From NCBI GenBank assembly GCA_017743275.1, contig JAGHZG010000034.1, positions 1 to 9,481 on the forward strand: a DNA stretch of 9,481 bases. Direction: 5' to 3'. Both the position numbers and the translations under genes were made by a program. Shown one piece after another: positions 1-9,462 of this stretch. This stretch comes from Chloroflexota bacterium (GTDB lineage Bacteria; Chloroflexota; Anaerolineae; B4-G1; DUEL01). The number at the start of each line of letters is the position of its first letter. Position 1 is the first letter of the stretch. A model generated the notes under the pieces. That model was not told where the DNA came from. It searched no databases and saw only the letters and a program-made list of their open reading frames with translations.

Positions 1-1348
1 CCCGCCCCGGCCGTTCAGTCCTGATTCGCAACGGGTTTGTCGCGCAGGCCGCCCGCACGCTGGTCAGAAACCGGGGCGCGGTCTGGGGCGTCACGGCCGT
101 CCCGCCCATAAAGAGCGCGAAAATCAGCATGACGATGCCCATGCTAAGCATCTGTCCGGTCAGCCGCATCGTCGCCAGGGTCGCCGAGGCGACGCCGTAG
201 TGGGGGCGGTCCACGGAACTCATCACGGCGTTGGTGTTGGGCGAGGAGAAGAGGGCGAACCCGAACCCCAGCAGGGCCAGGACGCCGACGATGTAGGGGA
301 TGGGGGTGGACGACGCCAGCGGGTAGAGCAGGGCCAGCCCGACGACCGTCAGGCCCATGCCGGCAGAGGCGACGATGCGCGGCTCCACCCGGTCGGACGC
401 CCAGCCCGCCAGCGGGGAGAAGAGGGCCTGGACCACCGGCTGGGCCAGAAGGATCAGGCCGGCCTGCTGGGGGCGGATGCCCCGGATGGACTGCAGGTAC
501 AGGCTGAGGAGGAAGCCCACGGCGAAGGTGGCGCTGTAGTGGATGAGCGCGGCCAGGTTGGAGAACGTGAACGCCGGGTTGCGCCGGAAGAGGCTCAGTT
601 CCAGGACAGGCGTCCGCGCCCGCCCCTCCCAGAGGGCGAAGAGGGCCAGGACCAGAATGCCGGCGAGGGTCAGCGCCGCACCGAGCGCCGACGGGAGGCG
701 GGAGAAGCCGTAAATGAGGGCAACCAGTCCCAGGCCATAGAGGACGGAGCCGGCCCAGTCAAACCCCTCGCCGTCCCCGGCCCGCCACTCGCCCTGGAGT
801 TTCCAGGCCGCCAGAGCGGCGATGACGGCCGCCAGCGGCACGTTCAGATAGAAGATGCTCCGCCAGCCCCACTGCTGGGTGAGCACGCCCCCCAGGAACG
901 GGCCCACGGAGAGGCCCACGTAGACGGCGGCGACGTTGAGCCCCAGCACCCGTCCCCGCTCCTGCGGCGGGAAGACGGAGGTCAGGATAGCGACGCCGGT
1001 GCCGTAAATCATCGCTCCGCCGACCCCCTGCACCACCCGGGATGCGATCAGCGCTCCCGCCGACGGGGCCAGGCCGGAGAGCAGCGAACCGCCCCCATAG
1101 GCCACCAGTCCCCAGACGAAGATGCGCTTCCGGCCGCGCAGGTCGGCCAGTTTGCCGAAGGGAACCAGGAACATTGCCGAGGAGAGCAGGTAGGCGGTGG
1201 AAATCCACCCCAGCACCAGGGCGCCGATGGAGAACTCCCGACCGATGGACGGCAGGGCAATGTTCAGCGACGAGCCCATGAAGGGGGTGAGGAAGGAACT
1301 GCACGTGGCGACCAGTACGGCGACCCGGCGGGTGGTGGTTCCGTCCAT
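1..1348 (-). CDS. MFS drug efflux transporter, DHA2 (14-TM, EmrB/QacA-like) family; 3' end missing at window edge
   Basis: Inner-membrane proton-driven exporter of drugs or other small molecules; substrate unknown. The frame is open from ATG at 1348 to base 1, about 449 codons. Visible signatures are motif A, GKLADLRGRKR (residues 65-75), between TM2 and TM3; the TM4 arginine in RVVQGVGGA (104-112); and antiporter motif C, GLSVGPFLGG (145-154), in TM5. I count about 13 hydrophobic helices. The start is supported by AGGAG (complement of 1355-1359) six bases upstream. The end is odd: after the TM13-like stretch and the family-like FLTSVR, the expected last helix is absent and the frame continues with a polar, arginine-rich tail. 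In another frame GGLRDKPVANQD ends at a TGA (complement of 15-17), so a deletion or frameshift near the end is possible. It is transcribed away from rpoB, with no evident functional link. Family assignment is firm; the subfamily is inferred from helix count and motif style. Confidence 0.9.
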   Translation of the reverse strand, partial: MDGTTTRRVAVLVATCSSFLTPFMGSSLNIALPSIGREFSIGALVLGWISTAYLLSSAMFLVPFGKLADLRGRKRIFVWGLVAYGGGSLLSGLAPSAGALIASRVVQGVGGAMIYGTGVAILTSVFPPQERGRVLGLNVAAVYVGLSVGPFLGGVLTQQWGWRSIFYLNVPLAAVIAALAAWKLQGEWRAGDGEGFDWAGSVLYGLGLVALIYGFSRLPSALGAALTLAGILVLALFALWEGRARTPVLELSLFRRNPAFTFSNLAALIHYSATFAVGFLLSLYLQSIRGIRPQQAGLILLAQPVVQALFSPLAGWASDRVEPRIVASAGMGLTVVGLALLYPLASSTPIPYIVGVLALLGFGFALFSSPNTNAVMSSVDRPHYGVASATLATMRLTGQMLSMGIVMLIFALFMGGTAVTPQTAPRFLTSVRAACATNPLRIRTERPGR

Positions 1349-1374
1349 TCCTGACTCCTGGATAGCGCTGGAAT

Positions 1375-1477
1375 GGTAACTATTCCGGCTTCCTCACCCC
1401 ACCCCCGCCGCCTGCGGCGGCACCGAGAGGGGGTAGCGGCGAAGCCGCTGGGGGAGGGGTGAGGCTGAACAGTTACC
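1375..1477. repeat. MITE-like palindromic repeat A with three-way-junction fold
   Basis: The ends are inverted repeats: GGTAACTATTC (1375-1385) against GAACAGTTACC (1467-1477), 10 of 11 matching. Inside lies a second inverted pair, CCTCACCCCACCCCC (1392-1406) and GGGGGAGGGGTGAGG (1450-1464), 14 of 15 matching. Within that are two perfect six-bp hairpins: GCCGCC/GGCGGC at 1407-1421 with a TGC loop, and AGCGGC/GCCGCT at 1435-1449 with a GAA loop. The whole can fold as a stem bearing two arms. It has no coding capacity. Flanks TGGAAT and TGAAAT are weakly similar and could be a decayed target duplication. It lies in the presumed leader of the MFS mRNA. Confidence 0.75.
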
Positions 1478-1485
1478 TGAAATGT

Positions 1486-1513
1486 ATTATAACACCGCCT
1501 CCCATGCAGGCAA
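1486..1513 (-). promoter_or_regulatory. Predicted sigma70 promoter for the MFS gene
   Basis: On the minus strand a perfect -10 box TATAAT (complement of 1486-1491) lies 16 bases downstream of TTGCCT (complement of 1508-1513). Transcription would start near 1479 and run through repeat A before reaching the MFS start at 1348, giving a leader of about 130 nt. Confidence 0.5.
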
Positions 1514-1543
1514 GCAGCCCATCGGGACCAGGTCTCCAGCAAA

Positions 1544-1674
1544 TCATCTTTGACTCCACTGCAAAAAGGGTTCTTTATCGCAGAGATCGCAGAGTACGCA
1601 GAGCAATATTAAAGAAAATCTCTGCGCTCTCTGCGTTCTCTGCGATTAGTTTTTGCAGTGGACTCATCTTTGAC
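1544..1674. mobile_element. MITE-like repeat B with terminal inverted repeats, CGCAGAG arrays and 11-bp flanking direct repeats
   Basis: The body (1555-1663) has terminal inverted repeats TCCACTGCAAAAA (1555-1567) and TTTTTGCAGTGGA (1650-1662), perfect over 13 bp and 16 of 17 when extended outward. The left arm has three CGCAGAG units at a 9-base period (1579, 1588, 1597). The right arm has three CTCTGCG units at the same period (1620, 1629, 1638), so the arms can pair. TCATCTTTGAC occurs exactly on both sides (1544-1554 and 1664-1674), as a target-site duplication would. There is no open frame for a transposase, so movement would need an enzyme in trans. Similar CGCAGAG/CTCTGCG palindromes recur in many bacterial genomes, as far as I recall. 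Confidence 0.75.
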
Positions 1675-1698
1675 AAATTCGCCCTTTGGTGCTATACT
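1670..1698 (+). promoter_or_regulatory. Predicted sigma70 promoter of rpoB
   Basis: Perfect -35 TTGACA (1670-1675), a 17-base spacer and -10 TATACT (1693-1698). Start expected near 1705, giving a short leader of about 30 nt before the rpoB ATG. Five of the six -35 bases lie in the right-hand copy of the 11-bp direct repeat that flanks repeat B. Confidence 0.8.
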
Positions 1699-1733
1699 AT
1701 AAGTTCACGGGTTATCTCTACAGGGGGAGCGGA

Positions 1734-5655
<3,922 letters not shown>

Positions 5656-5663
<8 letters not shown>

Positions 5664-5684
5664 ATTCACAATCTGTGGTAAAAT
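5656..5684 (+). promoter_or_regulatory. Predicted sigma70 promoter of rpsL, overlapping the rpoB stop
   Basis: TTGACT (5656-5661), a 17-base spacer and TAAAAT (5679-5684), with a TG one base upstream of the -10 (extended -10). The -35 box covers the last codons and first base of the rpoB stop. Transcription would start near 5691, leaving a leader of about 115 nt before rpsL. Confidence 0.6.
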
Positions 5685-5703
5685 GCCCGCTCGTCAGACG
5701 GGC

Positions 5704-5782
5704 GGCAGCCAGAACTCCTGCCGTGCACGAAAGAACTCGTGAAAGCGGAAGGAGGCCATCGGTTTGCGGGATGGCCTTCTTC
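5704..5782 (+). promoter_or_regulatory. Structured leader of rpsL: three consecutive hairpins
   Basis: Hairpin 1: GGCAG (5704-5708) with CTGCC (5718-5722). Hairpin 2: CACGA (5726-5730) with TCGTG (5737-5741). Hairpin 3: GAAGGAGGCCATC (5748-5760) with GATGGCCTTCTTC (5770-5782), 13 pairs with one G-U and a nine-base loop. AGAACTC occurs twice, in the loop of hairpin 1 (5711-5717) and across the loop and 3' arm of hairpin 2 (5732-5738). Hairpin 3 buries an AAGGAGG and ends 12 bases before the real ribosome binding site. No U-run follows, so it is not a clear intrinsic terminator. It may be an attenuator, a ribosomal-protein binding leader or an inefficient rpoB terminator; I do not recognise the fold. 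Confidence 0.5.
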
Positions 5783-5805
5783 GCGGAATCTGAGGGAGAG
5801 AAACC

Positions 5806-6276
5806 GTGCCCACGATCAATCAACTGGTTCGCAAAGGACGGAAGCCGAAAGAAAAGAAGACCAAGGCGCCGGCGCTGCAGTACATCTTCAACTCGTACAA
5901 GCAGCGACGCTTCCGGATGCCGAAGGGCGCGCCCCAGAAGCGGGGTGTCTGCACCCAGGTGCGGACGATGACGCCGAAGAAGCCCAACTCTGCACTGCGG
6001 AAGATCGCCCGCGTCCGGCTGACCAACGGCATTGAGATCACGGCCTACATCCCCGGCGAGGGGCACAACCTGCAGGAGCACTCGGTGGTGCTGGTGCGCG
6101 GCGGCCGCGTGAAGGACCTGCCGGGCGTCCGCTACCACATCATCCGGGGCGCGCTGGATGCGGCCGGCGTGGACGGGCGGGCCCAGCAGCGCTCCAAATA
6201 CGGTACCAAGGCCAGCAAGGGGAAGGGCCCGGCCAAGCCTGGCGCCAGGCCCGCCGCAAAACCGGGGAAGAAATAA
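5806..6276 (+). CDS. rpsL: 30S ribosomal protein S12 with a 15-residue insertion and basic C-terminal tail
   Basis: Small-subunit protein at the decoding centre. The GTG start follows GAGGGAG (5792-5798) with a seven-base gap and gives the canonical [13 protein letters not shown]. Family signatures are PQKRGVC (43-49), [11 protein letters not shown] (56-66), [20 protein letters not shown] (84-103) and DLPGVRYH (104-111). Lysines equivalent to the E. coli streptomycin-resistance sites K42 and K87 are kept (58/59 and 103), as is the aspartate that is beta-methylthiolated in E. coli (D104 here). At 156 residues it is longer than the usual 124 or so. About 15 extra basic residues lie between PAL (22-24) and PQKRGVC, and there is a K/G/P/A-rich tail from about 136. 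The insertion resembles what I recall from Anaerolineae S12. It is the first gene of the str operon, but rpsG does not follow directly. Confidence 0.97.
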   Translation: MPTINQLVRKGRKPKEKKTKAPALQYIFNSYKQRRFRMPKGAPQKRGVCTQVRTMTPKKPNSALRKIARVRLTNGIEITAYIPGEGHNLQEHSVVLVRGGRVKDLPGVRYHIIRGALDAAGVDGRAQQRSKYGTKASKGKGPAKPGARPAAKPGKK

Positions 6277-6288
6277 TCGTCATCTGTT

Positions 6289-6672
6289 ATGCGAATTGAT
6301 TTTATTGTATGCCCTGAACACATTGAAGAGAAACTCAGGGCGAAGCATTTGGTCACCTGTCGTGAGGCGCGTCAGGTTTTGCTGAGTGGGCCTCGGATTC
6401 GTTTTATGGGCGCAAAGAGGCTTAGCAGCATTTCCCGGGCAGATACCGACGAGAAGATCGGTGAGTTTTGAGATACTCACGACTTCACCGATTTTGACAA
6501 TCCTGCCACCCCCGATGTGAAGTTTCAAATCACCTGTGCTGTGCCGATTGAAGTGGAATTGTTTGCAGCCCTTGAACAGCAAGCCCGGCGAAGGGGTGTG
6601 CAGGTGGAGACATTGGTGAATCTCTGGCTGCAGCAAATGCTTGCTGAACAGAGGCAGCAAGCCGCGGCATAA
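6289..6672 (+). pseudogene. Broken toxin-antitoxin pair: BrnT-like toxin fragment fused to CopG-type antitoxin with in-frame TGA
   Basis: One reading frame from ATG 6289 to TAA 6670-6672, interrupted once by TGA at 6469-6471. The first ~39 residues (IEEKLRAKHLV..., ending PRIRFM) resemble the N-terminal half of a BrnT/DUF497-type toxin of about 90 residues. After the junction at about 6406 the frame continues with ISRADTDEKIGEF-stop-DTHDFTDF. This matches the FWDTHDFTDY motif of CopG-type antitoxins (PF12441 style) with the Trp codon mutated to TGA. The remaining part, with VPIEVELFAALEQQARRRG and NLWLQQMLAEQ, looks like a ribbon-helix-helix C-terminus. I infer a deletion that removed the toxin C-terminus and antitoxin start, plus a TGG to TGA change. 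The antitoxin part is clearer than the toxin part. It begins 12 bases after rpsL, in visibly less GC-rich DNA. A short 60-residue product could still be made. Confidence 0.65.
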
Positions 6673-6717
6673 CGGGACTTTGCAAAGGGGCTACAGGTAC
6701 GGTGAGGGGATGTAAAT

Positions 6718-6939
6718 ATGAACGCTGTGGAAATGTTACAAACAGCGGAATTTGTGGTGGATGCCCGCGGGAATAAGAGAGCAGTGTTGCTGGATTATCA
6801 AGTTTGGGAAAAACTGCTGGCTTTGCTTGAAGATTGGGAAGACGCGGAGGAAATTCGTCGCCTTCGTGAGGCCGGAGAGGAATCCGTTCCTTGGGAACAG
6901 GCGAAAGCAGAACTTCGGGCTGAGGGGGTAGATGTATAG
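6718..6939 (+). CDS. Phd/YefM- or RelB-like antitoxin
   Basis: A 73-residue acidic protein, expected to bind and neutralise the RelE-like toxin encoded next and to repress the pair. ATG 6718 follows GAGGGGA (6704-6710) at a seven-base gap. The N-terminal AEFVVDARGNKRAVLLDYQV is the typical small DNA-binding fold of this group. The middle and C-terminal part (WEDAEEIRRLREAGEESVPW, then QAKAEL) is the charged toxin-wrapping tail. Its last eight bases overlap the start of the toxin gene, the usual translational coupling. Base composition is near 50% GC (30 of 60 at 6721-6780), well below rpoB, which suggests acquisition by transfer. The exact antitoxin subfamily is uncertain. Confidence 0.85.
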   Translation: MNAVEMLQTAEFVVDARGNKRAVLLDYQVWEKLLALLEDWEDAEEIRRLREAGEESVPWEQAKAELRAEGVDV

Positions 6940-7183
6940 TGTTCGCATCTTGCGGCGAGCCATTAGAGACATCGCCGACCTGCCCGAAGGATACGCCCGT
7001 TTAGTTGGCGAGTACATTGACCGCTTGCGAGAAAACCCCCGTCCGCCCGATGCAAAGAAACTTCGGGGGACGACGGATTACAGTTTGCGGGTGGGAGTGT
7101 ACCGTATTCTTTACGATGTAGATGACGGCGCTCGTACCGTCACAGTGTATCGGGTGAAGCATCGGCGGGAGGCCTATCGTTAA
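6932..7183 (+). CDS. RelE/ParE-superfamily toxin
   Basis: An 83-residue toxin. RelE members cleave mRNA in the ribosomal A site; ParE members inhibit gyrase. Family pattern visible: YSVRILRRAIRDIADLP at the N-terminus, then a helix ending RLRENP. The core follows as KKLRG (42-46), LRVGVYRILYDV (52-63), VTVYRVKHRREAYR (70-83). Basic and aromatic residues at K42/K43, R53, R58, R78/R79 and Y82 match the RelE-type layout, so mRNA cleavage is more likely than gyrase inhibition. Length and features are complete, so it is probably active. It overlaps the antitoxin gene by eight bases and ends two bases before the next ATG. Confidence 0.88.
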   Translation: MYSVRILRRAIRDIADLPEGYARLVGEYIDRLRENPRPPDAKKLRGTTDYSLRVGVYRILYDVDDGARTVTVYRVKHRREAYR

Positions 7184-7185
7184 TC

Positions 7186-7533
7186 ATGATGGCTGGCCCT
7201 GTGACGAGTACCTTACGGGAAGCCGAGAGACTCCTGGCCCAAATGACCCGGGCGGAGAAGGCCCAGGTGCTCCAGTGGGTAGTGCGTGACCTGGGAGAAT
7301 CGTTCCCGGGCATAGAAAGCACACCGGGAGTGTGTGGAGGGGAGCCGTGTATCGTTCGTACCCGGATCCCGGTCTGGTTGCTGGTGCAGGCCAGGCGTCT
7401 GGGGGCCAGTGAGGCGGACCTGTTGCGGTCCTATCCGACCCTGAGGGCGGAGGACTTGGCCAATGCCTGGGCGTACTATCGGGCTCATCGGGAGGAGATA
7501 GAAGAGCAGATTCGCCAGCACGAGGCAGCCTGA
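7186..7533 (+). CDS. DUF433-domain antitoxin (VapB-like)
   Basis: A 115-residue protein. Residues 1-40 form a charged, helical extension (LREAERLLAQMTRAEKAQVL). The DUF433 domain follows with the diagnostic TPGVCGGEPCIVRTRIPVWL, then LGASEADLLRSYPTLRAEDLANAWAYY. DUF433 proteins are helix-turn-helix proteins usually found directly before PIN-like toxins and are regarded as their antitoxins. Two adjacent ATGs (7186, 7189) are possible starts. There is no close ribosome binding site: GGGAGG is about 12 bases away, inside the relE-like gene, whose stop lies two bases upstream, so translation is probably coupled. The gene ends one base before the toxin ATG. Confidence 0.88.
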   Translation: MMAGPVTSTLREAERLLAQMTRAEKAQVLQWVVRDLGESFPGIESTPGVCGGEPCIVRTRIPVWLLVQARRLGASEADLLRSYPTLRAEDLANAWAYYRAHREEIEEQIRQHEAA

Positions 7534-7534
7534 G

Positions 7535-7879
7535 ATGGCCCGCTTGTATGCCAACGAGAATTTCCCGATGCCGGCTGTGGAAGAGTTACGAAGATTGGGG
7601 CACGATGTGTTAACGATGGTGGAAGCCGGACAGACGGGACAGGCGATGTCTGATGAGGCCGTTCTTTCATTTGCCCGTCAAGAGGGACGGACGTTCCTGA
7701 CGATGAATCGGAGGTATTTTATTCGTTTGCACAGGCACTGCCCGGATCATGCGGGTATCATCGTGTGTTCTTTTGATCCAAATTTTGAGGAGTTAGCCCG
7801 GCGTGTGCACCAAGTGATTGAAGCGGAGCCGGCCCTCCAGGGACGGCTTCTCCGAGTCAATCGCCCAGGCCCTGGATGA
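7535..7879 (+). CDS. DUF5615 PIN-like toxin (VapC-related)
   Basis: A 114-residue protein of the PIN-like DUF5615 family, predicted RNase toxin paired with the DUF433 protein. Visible: LYANENFPMPAVEELRRLGH (4-23) with an early acidic residue E8, the conserved GHDV (22-25), S39-D40-E41 in the middle, the strand FLTMNRRYFIRLHRH (54-68) and HAGIIVCSFDPNFEELARRV near the C-terminus. Many PIN-like relatives have an aspartate where this protein has N58 or Y61, so one acidic ligand may be missing; some members of this subfamily naturally have NRxxF there. Spacing to the antitoxin gene is one base. Activity cannot be decided from sequence. Confidence 0.85.
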   Translation: MARLYANENFPMPAVEELRRLGHDVLTMVEAGQTGQAMSDEAVLSFARQEGRTFLTMNRRYFIRLHRHCPDHAGIIVCSFDPNFEELARRVHQVIEAEPALQGRLLRVNRPGPG

Positions 7880-7920
7880 GAGAAGGCATCATAGCAGGCA
7901 GAAGATTTTTGTGAGGTCTC

Positions 7921-8391
7921 ATGCCCAGACGATACCGTCCACCGAAACGAGAAATTGAACCCGACCTGCGCTATAACAGTGTCCTGGTCGCCAGGTTTAT
8001 CAACAAGATTATGAAGGATGGCAAGAAGAGCCTGGCCACCCGCATTATGTACCAGGCGATGGACATCCTTCAGGAACGGACCCGGCGACCGGCGCTGGAG
8101 GTGCTGGAGGAGGCAGTGCGCAACGTCTCCCCCATCCTGGAGGTCAAGCCCCGGCGCGTCGGTGGGGCGACCTATCAGGTGCCGGTGGAGGTGCCGCCGC
8201 ATCGCCAGACCAGTCTGGCCATCCGCTGGATTCTGGAGGCCGCCCGCAATCGCTCCGGGCGCTCTATGGCTGAAAAACTGGCGGCGGAACTGATGGACGC
8301 GGTCAACAAGACCGGCGCCGCCATCAAGAAGCGGGAAGATACCCACAGGATGGCCGAAGCCAACCAGGCGTTTGCCCACTATCGGTGGTAG
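7921..8391 (+). CDS. rpsG: 30S ribosomal protein S7
   Basis: Primary 16S rRNA-binding protein that starts assembly of the small-subunit head, and in E. coli the translational repressor of the str operon. At 156 residues it has the standard length. Signatures: [20 protein letters not shown] at the N-terminus, [34 protein letters not shown] (near 68-87), [17 protein letters not shown] and a C-terminal [20 protein letters not shown]. The start ATG follows GAGG (7913-7916) at only four bases. It lies 42 bases after the DUF5615 gene with no recognisable promoter in between, so it is likely read on the rpsL transcript through the toxin-antitoxin genes. Confidence 0.97.
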   Translation: MPRRYRPPKREIEPDLRYNSVLVARFINKIMKDGKKSLATRIMYQAMDILQERTRRPALEVLEEAVRNVSPILEVKPRRVGGATYQVPVEVPPHRQTSLAIRWILEAARNRSGRSMAEKLAAELMDAVNKTGAAIKKREDTHRMAEANQAFAHYRW

Positions 8392-8436
8392 TGCTCGCTA
8401 TGGTGGGAGCCCGGGCGACCCGGAGGGACAGATGCG

Positions 8437-9462
8437 ATGGCATGGCCACTGGAGCGGGTTCGCAATATCGGGATCATCGCCCACATAGACGCGGGGAAGA
8501 CCACCACTACCGAGCGGATTCTCTTTTACACGGGAAGAACTCATCGGATGGGGACGGTGGACGAAGGGACCACCGTCACCGACTGGATGGTCCAGGAGCG
8601 GGAACGGGGCATCACCATCACCGCTGCCGCTGTCACCTGCTTCTGGCGCGACCATCAGATTAACATCATTGATACGCCGGGGCACATAGACTTCACCGCT
8701 GAGGTGCAGCGCAGCCTGCGCGTTCTGGACGGGGCGGTGGTCGTCTTTGACGGCGTGGCCGGGGTAGAACCCCAATCCGAGACCGTCTGGCGGCAGGCCC
8801 GCTCCTTCGGTGTGCCCCTGATCGCTTTCATTAACAAGATGGACAAACTGGGCGCCGACTTCGCCCACGCCACCGAGACCATCCGGGAGCGGCTGGGCGC
8901 CAGTCCCGTGACGGTCCAGTGGCCCATCGGCCGGGAATCGTCCTTCCGGGGTGTGGTGGACCTGCTGGAAATGCACGCGGTCATCTGGGTGGACGAGTTG
9001 GGCAAGGAGCCGGTGATAGAGCCCATCCCCCCGGAACTGGCCGACGAGGTCCAGGAGTTGCGGGAGCGGGTCCTGGAACAGATTGTGGAGACGGACGATG
9101 ACCTGATGACCCGCTACCTGGAGGGCGAGGAGATTCCCGCGGCGGACCTGCGGCGGGCCCTGCGGCGGGCCACCATCGCCGGGACGCTGGTCCCGGTGCT
9201 CTGTGGCTCCGCCCTGCGCAACAAGGGGGTGCAGCCCCTGCTGGACGCCATCGTGGACTATCTGCCCTCTCCGCTGGACATCCCGCCGGTGGAAGGGGAG
9301 AACCCCCGCACCGGGGAGGTGGAGACCCGTCCCGCCGACGTCAACGCCCCGCTGGCGGCTCTGGCCTTCAAGGTAGCCAGCGACCCCTACGTGGGCCGTC
9401 TGGTCTACGTCCGGGTCTACTCGGGCAAACTCAAGGTCGGCTCTTCCGTTTACAATCCCGGC
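8437..9462 (+). CDS. fusA: Translation elongation factor G, N-terminal part (3' end missing)
   Basis: GTPase that drives ribosomal translocation and, with ribosome recycling factor, splits ribosomes. ATG 8437 is chosen because GGAGG (8422-8426) lies ten bases upstream and the frame gives [20 protein letters not shown]; the ATG at 8432 is out of frame. G-domain motifs: G1 AHIDAGKT (15-22), G2 RGITIT, G3 DTPGH (79-83), G4 NKMD (133-136), G5 GSAL (257-260). Domain II begins with [20 protein letters not shown] near the end. About 342 of roughly 690-700 residues are present. The frame stays open through the adapter, adding a false LSLIHI tail that should be trimmed. It follows rpsG by 45 bases, the classical rpsG-fusA arrangement. 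Confidence 0.95.

Noticed and set aside
200..1354. Plus-strand open frame of 384 codons
   Set aside because: Antisense to the MFS gene; the translation is a Gly/Arg/Glu/Gln-rich composition artefact, while the minus strand shows clear MFS motifs.
1579..1644. CGCAGAG units as a small CRISPR array
   Set aside because: The units are 7 bases at a 9-base period, arranged as an inverted pair; there are no repeat or spacer sizes of a CRISPR.
1686..1733. TTG 1686 as the start of rpoB
   Set aside because: It lies between the -35 and -10 boxes; ATG 1734 has a ribosome binding site and the expected N-terminus.
5748..5782. Strong hairpin as an intrinsic terminator of rpoB
   Set aside because: No U-run follows the stem, and it lies downstream of a good promoter; kept as a leader structure instead.
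6469..6471. TGA read as Trp (altered code) or as selenocysteine
   Set aside because: The DUF433 and DUF5615 genes end at TGA in the expected places, so TGA is a stop here; no selenocysteine context is seen.
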